A stretch of DNA of 43,209 nucleotides, taken from contig JACPUD010000045.1 in assembly GCA_016192435.1 (NCBI GenBank), positions 1 to 43,209 on the forward strand, given 5' to 3'. A model generated the notes under the pieces. The model saw only the letters and a program-made list of their open reading frames with translations. It made no database searches and was not told where the DNA came from. The stretch's first letter is position 1. Every line of letters begins with the position of its first letter. Shown here in pieces: positions 25,233 to 33,212 of the stretch. The translations under genes were made by a program, and so were the position numbers. This DNA comes from Rhodocyclales bacterium. GTDB taxonomy: Bacteria; Pseudomonadota; Gammaproteobacteria; Burkholderiales; Rhodocyclaceae.

Positions 25233-26627
25233 CTATAGCAACTTGCCGGGGTTCATCAGGCCGCGCGGATCCAGCGCCTGCTTTACCGCACGCATCAGGC
25301 CCATCTCGGTCCCGCTCTTGTAGCGCAGGACTTCCTCGCGCTTGAGCTGTCCCAGCCCGTGCTCGGCCGAAATCGAACCGCCGAGCTGATGCACCAGGTC
25401 ATGCACGATGCGGTTGACGGCCGCGGTCTGGGCGATGAAGTCGGCATTGGACTGGGCGTCGGAGCGCGACTGGTTGTAATGCAGGTTGCCGTCGCCGATG
25501 TGGCCGAAGCAGACGATGCGCACCTCGGGAAATGCGGCTCGCAGCGCGGCATCGGCGCGCGAGATGAATTCGGCGATGCGCGAAACCGGCACCGCAATGT
25601 CGTGCTTGATCGAGACGCCCTCGATCTTCTGCGCCTCCGAGACATTCTCGCGCAGCGCCCACAGTGCGGCGGTCTGCGCCTCGCTGGCGGCCAGCACGGC
25701 GTCGTCGATCACCCCCGCTTCCGTGGCGGCTTGCAGCGCCTGCTCGAGCGTCGCGGACAGGTCATCGCGCGCGCCGGAAAGTTCGATCAGCACCTGCCAG
25801 GCCGGCCTGCCGGCGAGCGGGTCGCGCGCATTCGGGATGTGCTTGAGCACCAGATCCAGCGCCGAACGGCCGACGATCTCGAAGGCCGTCACATTGTCGC
25901 CCGCGGCATCGCGCAGGCGCCCCAGCAGGCGCACCGCCGCGGCCGGAGCGGGCAGTGCGACCCAGGCCGTGGCGTACGCGCGCGGGCGCGGGAACAGCTT
26001 CAGGGTCGCCGCCGTGATCAGGCCCAGCGTGCCTTCGGCGCCGATGAACAGGTGCTTGAGGTCGTAGCCGGTGTTGTCCTTGCGCAGCGCGCGCAGGCCG
26101 TCCCAGACGCGGCCGTCGGCCAGCACCACCTCGAGGCCCAGGGTCAGTTCGCGGGCATTGCCGTAGCGCAGCACCTGCACGCCACCGGCATTGGTGGACA
26201 GATTGCCGCCGATGGTGGCGCTGCCTTCGGCCGCCAGCGACAGCGGAAACAGGCGATCAGCCGCAAGCGCGGCTTCCTGCACCGCCTGCAGCGTGCAGCC
26301 GGCCTCGACGGTGATCGAGTTGTTGTCGGCGTCGACGGCGCGGATGCGGTTCAGGCGCCGCAGGCTGACCACCAGTTCGCCGCCGACCGGCGTGGCGCCG
26401 CCGCACAGGCCGGTGTTGCCGCCCTGCGGCACGATCGCCGTGCCCGTCGCGGCGCAGGCGCGCACCACGGCAGCGACTTGTTCCGTGCTGCCCGGCAGCG
26501 CCACGCCCAGCGCGCTGCCCGTGTAGCGGCCGCGCCAGTCGCTGCAAAACGGCGCGACGTCGTCCGCGGCGGTGAGCACATGGCGCCCGCCCAGCAATCC
26601 GGTCAATTCGGCAATCAGTGCATTCAT
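25233..26627 (-). CDS. FAD-linked oxidase, D-2-hydroxyacid dehydrogenase / GlcD type
   Basis: A 464-residue flavoprotein of the vanillyl-alcohol-oxidase fold. The FAD-binding PCMH domain contains VPQGGNTGLCGGATPVGGELVVSL and GSATIGGNLSTNAGGVQVLRYGN. The C-terminal oxidase domain contains ENVSEAQKIEGVSIKHDIAVP, VCFGHIGDGNLHYN and SISAEHGLGQLKREE. Related enzymes oxidise D-2-hydroxyglutarate, D-lactate or glycolate. No GlcE or GlcF partner gene is adjacent, so a stand-alone D-2-hydroxyacid dehydrogenase is more likely. The ATG at 26627 overlaps the patatin gene stop (ATGA). Substrate not determinable here. Confidence 0.88.
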   Translation of the reverse strand: MNALIAELTGLLGGRHVLTAADDVAPFCSDWRGRYTGSALGVALPGSTEQVAAVVRACAATGTAIVPQGGNTGLCGGATPVGGELVVSLRRLNRIRAVDADNNSITVEAGCTLQAVQEAALAADRLFPLSLAAEGSATIGGNLSTNAGGVQVLRYGNARELTLGLEVVLADGRVWDGLRALRKDNTGYDLKHLFIGAEGTLGLITAATLKLFPRPRAYATAWVALPAPAAAVRLLGRLRDAAGDNVTAFEIVGRSALDLVLKHIPNARDPLAGRPAWQVLIELSGARDDLSATLEQALQAATEAGVIDDAVLAASEAQTAALWALRENVSEAQKIEGVSIKHDIAVPVSRIAEFISRADAALRAAFPEVRIVCFGHIGDGNLHYNQSRSDAQSNADFIAQTAAVNRIVHDLVHQLGGSISAEHGLGQLKREEVLRYKSGTEMGLMRAVKQALDPRGLMNPGKLL

Positions 26628-27514
26628 GCGGAAAGCGCGTGTTCGAGCGATGGCAGCATGCGGATCACGGCGGCGCGCCCTTCGGCGATGGCTTCGGAGC
26701 CGCGATGGTAATCCATCAGCGCCATGTGGCCGAGACGCGGCGTCAGCAGCACGTCGGCCGGTTCGCCGGCCAGACGGCTCCTGGCGATGCGCATTTGCAT
26801 GATATGGATGCTGGTCGTCAACACGCCGGCCATCGACGGCAGCAAATCGCCGTTGGCCAGACGCGGCCGGCTGAAGGTCTTGCGCAGCCGGGCTGCCCAG
26901 CCGGGTTCGTCGTCGGCGACATCGGCGCGCGCGGCCACCTCGGGTTTGTGGCGCGCACCGCCGCCCATGCGGTCCGAGCCCAGATCCACCGCGATCACGA
27001 CGTCGGCGCCCATGGCGCGGCACAGGGAAACCGGAACCGGGTTGACCAGGCCGCCATCGACCAGCAGGCGATCGTTGCGCAGAACCGGCGTGAACAGGCC
27101 GGGCAAGGCGATCGAGGCGCGCACGGCGCCGGCCACCAAACCCTCGCGCAGCCAGACTTCACGCCCGGTTGCGAGATCGGTGGCGACGCAGGCGAAGGGC
27201 AGCGGCAGGCTGGAAAATTCCTTGTCGACGAAATGCCGCTGAAAAAAATCGACGAGCTTTTCGCCCTTGATCAGACCGCCGGAAAAACTGACGTCGATCA
27301 GGCTCAGCACTTCCTTCCAGGCCAGCCCCTCGACCCAGCGTTCCAGCTGGTCGAGATCGCCGTCGGCATAGGCGGCGCCGACGAAGGCCCCGATCGAACA
27401 GCCGGCGACGACATCCGGCACGTAGCCGGCTTCCGCCAGCGCGCGGATGACGCCGATATGCGCCCAGCCGCGCGCCGAACCGCTACCGAGGGCGAGACCC
27501 AGCTTCGGCTTCAT
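26624..27514 (-). CDS. Patatin-like phospholipase, RssA type
   Basis: A 296-residue patatin-domain protein. LALGSGSARGWAHIGVIRAL is the oxyanion loop, VAGCSIGAFVGAAYA holds the nucleophile Ser in GxSxG (about residue 40), and LLVDGGLVNPVPVSLCRAMG holds the catalytic Asp of the DGG motif. No signal peptide. Patatins hydrolyse acyl ester bonds in phospholipids or neutral lipids. It lies 12 bp after rimO and overlaps the FAD-oxidase gene by 4 bp. Its physiological lipid is unknown; a role in storage-lipid turnover is only a possibility. Confidence 0.9.
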   Translation of the reverse strand: MKPKLGLALGSGSARGWAHIGVIRALAEAGYVPDVVAGCSIGAFVGAAYADGDLDQLERWVEGLAWKEVLSLIDVSFSGGLIKGEKLVDFFQRHFVDKEFSSLPLPFACVATDLATGREVWLREGLVAGAVRASIALPGLFTPVLRNDRLLVDGGLVNPVPVSLCRAMGADVVIAVDLGSDRMGGGARHKPEVAARADVADDEPGWAARLRKTFSRPRLANGDLLPSMAGVLTTSIHIMQMRIARSRLAGEPADVLLTPRLGHMALMDYHRGSEAIAEGRAAVIRMLPSLEHALSA

Positions 27515-27526
27515 GGCGACGCGGAC

Positions 27527-28873
27527 TCACTGCTCCGCAAGCGTCGCGTAGAGGTCGTGCACATCGCAGTCGATGACGCTGACCTCGGCGAACTCGCCGA
27601 TCTCCAGATCAAAGCCGTCCGCGATGTAGACCAGGCCGTCGACATCCGGCGCGTCGCCCTCGGAACGCGCGATCGCGCCATCCTCGTCGATCTCGTCGAC
27701 CAGCACCTTGATGCGGCGGCCGATCTTGCGCTCCAGGCGCTGCGTCGAGATGTCTTCCTGGTGGCGCAGCAGGCGTGCCTTGCGCTCTTCGCGCAGGCTC
27801 TCGGGCAGCGCGCCGGGCAGTTCGTTGGCGCTGGCGCCGGCCACCGGCGAATAGGAAAAGGCGCCGACGCGGTCGAGCTGGGCCTCGTCGAGAAAATCCA
27901 GCAGCTCGTTGAACTCTGCCTCGGTCTCGCCGGGAAAGCCGGTGATGAAGGTACTGCGTATCGTCAGTTCGGGAACTTCGCGGCGCCAGGCGGCGATGCG
28001 GTCGAGCACCTTCTCCGCCGAGGCGGGACGCTTCATCAATTTGAGAATGCGCGCGCTGGCGTGCTGGAAAGGGGCATCGAGGTAAGGCAGGATCTTGCCT
28101 TCCGCCATCAGCGGAATCAGGTCGTCGACGCTCGGATAGGGATAGACATAGTGCAGCCGTACCCAGAGACCGAGTTTGCCGAGTTCGCTGCACAGTTCAT
28201 AAAGCCGCGTCTTGACCGGCTTGCCGCCCCAGAAGCCGGTGCGGTATTTCACATCGACACCATAGGCGCTGGTGTCCTGCGAGATCACCAGCAGTTCGCG
28301 CACCCCGGCCGCGGCCAGCACTTCGGCTTCGCGCAGGACGTCGCCGATCGGGCGCGAAACCAGGTCGCCGCGCAGCGAGGGAATGATGCAGAAACTGCAG
28401 CGATGGTTGCAGCCTTCGGAAATCTTCAGATAGGCGTAATGATCGGGCGTCAGGCGGATGCCCTGCGGCGGCACCAGATCGACGAAGGGATCGTGCAGGG
28501 GAGGCAGGTGCTGATGCACGGCCGCCATGACTTCGGGCATCGCATGCGGCCCGGTGACGGCCAGCACCTTGGGATGCGCAGTACGCACCACGTCGTTGCC
28601 CGCCGCATCCTTCTTCGCGCCGAGGCAACCGGTGACGATGACCTTGCCGTTTTCGGCCAGGGCCTCGCCGATCGCGTCGAGCGATTCTTCGACCGCCGCA
28701 TCGATGAAGCCGCAGGTATTGACCACCACCAGGTCGGCGCCGTCATAGCTGCCGGAGATTTCGTAACCCTCGGCACGCAGCCGGGTCAGGATCTGTTCCG
28801 CGTCGGAGGCCGCCTTGGGGCAGCCCAGCGAGACGAAGCCGACGGTGGGTGCCTTGACTTTGCGTCGCGTCAC
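27527..28873 (-). CDS. rimO: Ribosomal protein uS12 methylthiotransferase RimO
   Basis: A 448-residue radical-SAM enzyme. The N-terminal UPF0004 domain shows [20 protein letters not shown] and [20 protein letters not shown] with [11 protein letters not shown], the three cysteines of the auxiliary cluster. The radical-SAM motif is [20 protein letters not shown], and a C-terminal TRAM domain follows ([20 protein letters not shown]). It adds a methylthio group to an Asp of ribosomal protein S12. [12 protein letters not shown] and the PxxDAPFQH-like [15 protein letters not shown] separate RimO from MiaB. It starts 6 bp after phaR, a common betaproteobacterial order. Confidence 0.97.
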   Translation of the reverse strand: MTRRKVKAPTVGFVSLGCPKAASDAEQILTRLRAEGYEISGSYDGADLVVVNTCGFIDAAVEESLDAIGEALAENGKVIVTGCLGAKKDAAGNDVVRTAHPKVLAVTGPHAMPEVMAAVHQHLPPLHDPFVDLVPPQGIRLTPDHYAYLKISEGCNHRCSFCIIPSLRGDLVSRPIGDVLREAEVLAAAGVRELLVISQDTSAYGVDVKYRTGFWGGKPVKTRLYELCSELGKLGLWVRLHYVYPYPSVDDLIPLMAEGKILPYLDAPFQHASARILKLMKRPASAEKVLDRIAAWRREVPELTIRSTFITGFPGETEAEFNELLDFLDEAQLDRVGAFSYSPVAGASANELPGALPESLREERKARLLRHQEDISTQRLERKIGRRIKVLVDEIDEDGAIARSEGDAPDVDGLVYIADGFDLEIGEFAEVSVIDCDVHDLYATLAEQ

Positions 28874-28879
28874 CAGGAC

Positions 28880-29437
28880 TTACTTCTTCTCGGATTTTTC
28901 TTCCGGCTTGACATAAATGCCCGGGAAGATCTTGCGCGTCTGCTCCTGCATGGTGTCCTGCATCTGCTGGAACATTTTCTGGCTCTGCTCGACGTAGGTG
29001 CCCATCATGTGCTGCATCGCCGGTCCCTGGAACTTGAGGAACTGCGCCCACAGATCCTGACTGCTGTCGCCGACGGACTCCCCGCCATAGAGGACCTTGG
29101 CCTGTTCCTTGAGCTTGGCCTGCACCTCGGTGAAGGACTTGATGTTGTTCTCGATGTAGTTGCCCATCATGCCCTGCATCGCATTGCCGTAGAAGCGGAT
29201 CATCTGAGACAACAGATCGGAGGAGAACATCGGCGCGCCGCCGGCTTCCTCTTCGAGAATGATCTGCAGCAGGATGGCGCGCGTCAGATCGTCACCCGAC
29301 TTCGCGTCGACCACCTGAAACGCCTCGTGGGCGAGCACCAGTTCCTTGACGTCGGCCAGCGTGATGTAGGTGCTGGTGCGCGTATCGTATAAGCGGCGAT
29401 TCGGATACTTCTTGATAAGTCGGCTCTGTGTGGCCAT
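28880..29437 (-). CDS. phaR: Polyhydroxyalkanoate synthesis repressor PhaR
   Basis: A 185-residue repressor. The DNA-binding N-terminal domain is unmistakable: RLIKKYPNRRLYDTRTSTYI then TLADVKELVLAHEAFQVVDA. PHB-accumulation repeats follow (MFSSDLLSQMIRFYGNAMQG and FLKFQGPAMQHMMGTYVEQSQ), with a charged C-terminus. PhaR binds both PHB and DNA and represses phasin and sometimes pha genes until granules form. The ATG at 29437 has GGAGGGGAG upstream. A likely operator overlaps the phaC promoter at 32929-32951. It is the last pha gene before rimO. Confidence 0.96.
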   Translation of the reverse strand: MATQSRLIKKYPNRRLYDTRTSTYITLADVKELVLAHEAFQVVDAKSGDDLTRAILLQIILEEEAGGAPMFSSDLLSQMIRFYGNAMQGMMGNYIENNIKSFTEVQAKLKEQAKVLYGGESVGDSSQDLWAQFLKFQGPAMQHMMGTYVEQSQKMFQQMQDTMQEQTRKIFPGIYVKPEEKSEKK

Positions 29438-29490
29438 TGGGCTCCCCTCCATAGGAATGCATTTTACTACCAAGGTGCCAGCTGCGGCAG

Positions 29491-29508
29491 GCCCCGCCGG
29501 GGCGGGGC
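29491..29508 (-). terminator. GC-rich hairpin between phaB and phaR
   Basis: GCCCCGCC (29491-29498), a 2-nt centre and GGCGGGGC (29501-29508) form a strong stem about 26 bp past the phaB stop. There is no T-tract on either strand, so it may be a processing or partial termination site. A TAAAAT -10-like box toward phaR follows at 29462-29467. Confidence 0.4.
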
Positions 29509-29534
29509 GCTCTATCGACCAAGCTCGGTGCGGA

Positions 29535-30275
29535 TCAGCAGTAGTGCAGTCCCCCGTTGATGTTCAGCGTGGCACCCGTCATGTAGCCGGCGAGGTCCGA
29601 CACCAGATAGGCACACAGCGCACCGATTTCTTCCGGCTTGCCGAGGCGGCCGACCGGAATCGTGGCGACGATCGAATCGCGCACTTCCTGCTTGATCGCC
29701 ATGACCATGTCGGTGCCGATGTAGCCGGGAGCGATGGCATTCACCGTCACGCCCTTCTTCGCCACTTCGGCGGCAATCGCGCGAGTGAAGCCGAGGATGC
29801 CGGCCTTGGCCGCGGAATAGTTGGCCTGGCCGAACTGACCCTTGATGCCATTCACCGACGACATGTTGATGACGCGGCCCCAGCCGCGATCGGCCATACC
29901 CGGCAACACCTGATGGGTGACGTTGAACACTGAGTCGAGGTTGGTGGACAGCACCGCATCCCACTGACCCTTGTCCATTTTCTTGAACACGGAGTCGCGC
30001 GTGATGCCGGCGTTATTGATCAGCACATCGATCGGGCCGACTTCCGCCTCGATCTTCCTGACCATCGCGGCACAGGCTTCGTAATCGGTGACATCCGCCT
30101 CGGCGACGATGAAATCGAAACCTTCCGCCTTCATTTTCGCCAGCCATTCGTCCTTGGGCGGGAAATTCGGCAGGCAGTTCGCTGCCACGGTGAAGCCGCT
30201 CTGCGACAGCGCCTTGCAGATCGCTGTGCCCAGCCCACCCATCGCGCCCGTTACCAATGCAATTTTCTTTGCCAT
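29535..30275 (-). CDS. phaB: Acetoacetyl-CoA reductase PhaB (copy 1)
   Basis: A 246-residue short-chain dehydrogenase. IALVTGAMGGLGTAICKALS is the cofactor loop, NNAGITRDSVFKKM and WGRVINMSSVNGIKGQFGQ follow, and the catalytic Tyr/Lys are in ANYSAAKAGILGF. The N-x-x-G-I-T-R-D and SSVNG patterns are specific for PhaB, which reduces acetoacetyl-CoA to (R)-3-hydroxybutyryl-CoA with NADPH for the polymer synthase. AGGAAG precedes the ATG. A strong terminator lies between this gene and the second phaB upstream. Confidence 0.95.
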   Translation of the reverse strand: MAKKIALVTGAMGGLGTAICKALSQSGFTVAANCLPNFPPKDEWLAKMKAEGFDFIVAEADVTDYEACAAMVRKIEAEVGPIDVLINNAGITRDSVFKKMDKGQWDAVLSTNLDSVFNVTHQVLPGMADRGWGRVINMSSVNGIKGQFGQANYSAAKAGILGFTRAIAAEVAKKGVTVNAIAPGYIGTDMVMAIKQEVRDSIVATIPVGRLGKPEEIGALCAYLVSDLAGYMTGATLNINGGLHYC

Positions 30276-30297
30276 TTTTGAAACTTCCTATCCGACT

Positions 30298-30349
30298 AAA
30301 AAACTGTTGCGGACCGAAGGCGCGCCGCAAGCCGCCGGCTTCGGTCCGC
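30298..30349 (-). terminator. Intrinsic terminator between the two phaB genes
   Basis: On the minus strand an 11-bp perfect stem, GCGGACCGAAG (30339-30349) with CTTCGGTCCGC (30309-30319), is followed after AACAG by TTTTTT. It begins right after the upstream phaB stop and should lower transcription into the downstream phaB and perhaps phaR. Confidence 0.82.
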
Positions 30350-30354
30350 GGCGA

Positions 30355-31095
30355 TCAGTACATGTGCTGACCGCCATTAATTGAAATATTGGCGCCCGTG
30401 ACAAAAGCCGCTTCTTCGGACGACAGGTAGGCCACCAGCCCCGCGACTTCTTCCGGCTTGCCCAGACGCGACTGCGGGATCTGCGGCAGGATCTTGCTCT
30501 CCAGCACTTCCTGGGGGATCGCCATGACCATCTTGGTGCCGATGTAGCCCGGCGAAATGGTATTCACGGTGACGCCCTTTTTCGCCACTTCCAGCGCCAG
30601 CGCCTTGGTGAAGCCATGCATGCCGGCCTTGGCCGCCGAATAGTTGGTCTGGCCGAAGGCGCCCTTCTGGCCGTTCACCGACGAAATGTTGATGACGCGA
30701 CCCCAGCCGCGCTCCGTCATGCCGTCCATCACCTGCTTGGTCATGTTGAAACAGGAATCGAGGTTGGTGTGGATCACCGCGTCCCAGTCGGCCTTGGTCA
30801 TGCGCTTGAAGGTCATGTCGCGCGTGATGCCGGCATTGTTCACCAGCACTTCGACCGGACCGACGTCCTTGCTCACCTGATCGACGCAGGCCTTGCACGA
30901 GTCGAAATCACCCACGTCGCAGGGATAGGCCTTGAAGCCGTAGCCCATGTCGTTCATGGTGCGCAGCCATTCCTGCGCCTTGGTGTTGCTCGGGCTGTAG
31001 GTGGTCACCACCTTGTAGCCCAGCGCCGCCAGCTTGATGCAAATCGCCTCACCGAGGCCGCCCATTCCTCCGGTAACCAACGCAACTCTCAGCAT
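30355..31095 (-). CDS. phaB: Acetoacetyl-CoA reductase PhaB (copy 2)
   Basis: A 246-residue reductase paralogous to the next gene. Motifs are VALVTGGMGGLGEAICIKLA, NNAGITRDMTFKRM, WGRVINISSVNGQKGAFGQ and catalytic TNYSAAKAGMHGF. It follows phaC by 84 bp, with GAGAGGA before the ATG at 31095, and precedes an intrinsic terminator. Because it lies between phaC and the terminator, it is likely the PhaB made together with the synthase. Two reductase copies in tandem suggest recent duplication followed by separate control. Confidence 0.95.
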   Translation of the reverse strand: MLRVALVTGGMGGLGEAICIKLAALGYKVVTTYSPSNTKAQEWLRTMNDMGYGFKAYPCDVGDFDSCKACVDQVSKDVGPVEVLVNNAGITRDMTFKRMTKADWDAVIHTNLDSCFNMTKQVMDGMTERGWGRVINISSVNGQKGAFGQTNYSAAKAGMHGFTKALALEVAKKGVTVNTISPGYIGTKMVMAIPQEVLESKILPQIPQSRLGKPEEVAGLVAYLSSEEAAFVTGANISINGGQHMY

Positions 31096-31179
31096 TTTCC
31101 AGTCCTCTCGTTTTTTGTTGGAATAGGGCTCACATTGCCGCACCGAAATCCGCGCCCCTGGCAAATCCCGGCGAAATCA

Positions 31180-32907
31180 TTATGCCTTTTCCTTAACGTA
31201 GCGTCCCGGCGCCGGTTCGCCGGGCGGATAGGCCTTGCTGCCGAGGCGTCCGCGCGCCGGAATCTGCTTGCCGCCGAAGCCTTTGAGCCATTTCGCCCAG
31301 ACCGGCCACCAACTGCCCTTGACCTCGGTCGCGGCATCGAACCACTGGTCGGCGTTGGCGGTCTTGTCGTCGTTGAGCCAGTAACTGCGCTTGTTCTTCG
31401 CCGCCGGATTGATGACGCCGGCAATGTGCCCGGATGCGCCGAGGACGAAGGTGGTCTCGCCGCCGAGCAGGCTGCGCGACTGATACGAGGTTTTCCACGG
31501 CACGATGTGGTCTTCGCGGCTGGCGTAGAGGAAAGCCGGCATGTCCACCCGGCCCAGATCGGCCTTGACGCCGCACATTTCCAGCTTACCCGGCACGCGC
31601 AGGCTATTTTCGAGATACAGGTTGCGCAGATACCAGGCGAGGAAGGGGCCGGGCAGATTGGTCGCGTCGGCATTCCAGTAGAGCAGGTCGAAAGCCGGCG
31701 GCTTGTTGCCCTTGAGGTAGTTGCCCACCACGTATTGCCAGATCAGGTCGTTGGCGCGCAGCGCCGAGAACACCGTCGCCAGTTCGCTGCCGCGCAGCAG
31801 GCCGCCCTTGCCGATGCTGGCCTCGCGTGCCTGGACCGCGGCCTCGTCGATGAAATAGCCGATCTCGCCGGTTTCGGAAAAATCCAGCAGCGTGGTCAGC
31901 AGGGTCAGCGAGGCGACCGGGTTTTCGCCGCGCAGGCGCGCCACGGACAGGGCCGAGCCGAGAATGGTGCCGCCGACGCAGAAGCCCAGCGCGTTGATCT
32001 GGTCGACCTTGCAGATTTCCCGCACCGCCTTGATCGCGGTCAGCGCGCCCTTTTCGATGTAGTCGTCCCAGCTCAGGTGGCCGTTGTCGACCTGCACATT
32101 GCGCCAGGACACCAGGAACACCGTGTTGCCCTGCTCCACGGCATAGCGCACCAGGGAATTTTCCGGCTGCAGATCGAGGATGTAATACTTGTTGATGCAG
32201 GGCGGCACCATCAGGAAGGGCCGCTGCGCAACTGTGTCGGTCAAGGGCGAATACTGGATCAGCTGCATCAGCTCGTTTTCGAACACCACGGCGCCGGGCG
32301 TGATGGCCAGATTGCGGCCGACCTCGAAGGCGGAATCGTCGGTCATCGAGATGCGGCCCTTTTCGAGGTCGCCGAGCAGGTTCTGGATGCCCTGCTGAAT
32401 GCTGTTGCCCTTGGTTTCCAGGGCCTTCTGGACAAACTCGGGATTGGTGGCGAGGAAGTTCGACGGCGCCATCGCATCGACCATCTGCCGCGTCAGGAAA
32501 CGCATGCGGTTCTTCGCCTGGCCGTCGGCCACCGGCGCCGCCTCGGCCATCCGCTTCATGTATTCGGCATTGATCAGGTAGGCCTGGCGCAGGTAATCGT
32601 AGACGGGGCTGGCGGCCCAGGCCGGATGGTCGAAGCGCTTGTCGCCGGCGGATGCGCTCGCCACCTGCGGCGCCGGCTGATCGGGCGCCTTGCCCAGCAT
32701 GCCCTGCCAGAGCTGCGCCTGGCGCGCCATCCATTCCTGCTGCAGGGTCTTGAGGGCTTCCGACTCGGCGTTCCAGGCCGCCGCATTCACGCCTTGGGGT
32801 GCTGCCGATTGCTGCTGCGCGAGAAACTGGTTGAAGCCTTGCGCCATGGCATTTCCCGCCTGAAACATGGCTTTGAACGGGTCATTCTGATCGGGGGGGG
32901 GCGACAT
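31180..32907 (-). CDS. phaC: Class I poly(R)-hydroxyalkanoic acid synthase PhaC
   Basis: A 575-residue synthase. The lipase-like box is ALGFCVGGTILGSAL with catalytic Cys310. PPCINKYYILDLQPENSLVRY, VFLVSWRNVQ and LSWDDYIEKG are class I blocks, and the Asp/His of the triad lie in YASREDHIVPWKTSYQ and GASGHIAGVINP. It polymerises (R)-3-hydroxyacyl-CoA at the granule surface. The start at 32907 has GAGGAG upstream and reads M-S-P-P-P-D, the three prolines being coded by a run of nine C. The class I PhaC partner genes phaB, phaB and phaR follow; no thiolase phaA is present. A promoter with an overlapping palindrome lies directly upstream. Confidence 0.97.
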   Translation of the reverse strand: MSPPPDQNDPFKAMFQAGNAMAQGFNQFLAQQQSAAPQGVNAAAWNAESEALKTLQQEWMARQAQLWQGMLGKAPDQPAPQVASASAGDKRFDHPAWAASPVYDYLRQAYLINAEYMKRMAEAAPVADGQAKNRMRFLTRQMVDAMAPSNFLATNPEFVQKALETKGNSIQQGIQNLLGDLEKGRISMTDDSAFEVGRNLAITPGAVVFENELMQLIQYSPLTDTVAQRPFLMVPPCINKYYILDLQPENSLVRYAVEQGNTVFLVSWRNVQVDNGHLSWDDYIEKGALTAIKAVREICKVDQINALGFCVGGTILGSALSVARLRGENPVASLTLLTTLLDFSETGEIGYFIDEAAVQAREASIGKGGLLRGSELATVFSALRANDLIWQYVVGNYLKGNKPPAFDLLYWNADATNLPGPFLAWYLRNLYLENSLRVPGKLEMCGVKADLGRVDMPAFLYASREDHIVPWKTSYQSRSLLGGETTFVLGASGHIAGVINPAAKNKRSYWLNDDKTANADQWFDAATEVKGSWWPVWAKWLKGFGGKQIPARGRLGSKAYPPGEPAPGRYVKEKA

Positions 32908-32928
32908 CCGGCACTCCTCAAGACGATG

Positions 32929-32960
32929 TTTATTTTGCACTGCACAATAAATGCTGTCAA
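32929..32960 (-). promoter_or_regulatory. phaC promoter with overlapping palindromic operator
   Basis: On the minus strand a perfect -35 TTGACA (32955-32960), a 17-bp spacer and CAAAAT (32932-32937) form a good sigma70 promoter 25 bp before the phaC ATG. A 23-bp imperfect palindrome (32929-32951; TTTATT, TGCA, one base, TGCA, AATAAA as its conserved parts) covers the spacer and -10, the classic place for a repressor. PhaR, encoded in the same cluster, is the obvious candidate. Confidence 0.7.
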
Positions 32961-32984
32961 GAAAACGGAACGTAGAATGACCAA

Positions 32985-33212
32985 ATGTATGTAATCGCAA
33001 TCGGGTGGCTCTACGTCACCCTGCTGATGGCCGCCACCGAAGCGAATCTCGTCGCCGGCGTGTTGAGCTTCGTACTCTATGGCGCCGCGCCGCTGGCCCT
33101 GTTGCTCTGGCTCATGGGCACGCCGCAACGGCGGCGGACCCGCCTATCCCGCGAAGCGGTCGACGACGTGATGGGTCAGGACGATGGTGCCGACGCCCGC
33201 CGCGATCAATAA
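32985..33212 (+). CDS. Small conserved membrane protein
   Basis: A 75-residue protein starting MYVIAIGWLYVTLLMAATEA with two predicted membrane segments (about residues 3-17 and 23-44) and a basic tail (GTPQRRRTRLSREA). Similar short membrane proteins are widespread in betaproteobacteria, but no function is known to me. It is divergent from phaC, sharing its 77-bp control region. Its last 69 bp overlap the 3' end of the convergent ZIP transporter gene. Confidence 0.7.
   Translation: MYVIAIGWLYVTLLMAATEANLVAGVLSFVLYGAAPLALLLWLMGTPQRRRTRLSREAVDDVMGQDDGADARRDQ

Noticed and set aside
26618-29392. A 924-codon open frame on the plus strand
   Set aside because: It is antisense to the patatin gene, rimO and phaR, each with unmistakable motifs.
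30616-32994. A 792-codon open frame on the plus strand
   Set aside because: It is antisense to phaB and phaC and shows the usual biased composition of GC-rich shadow frames.
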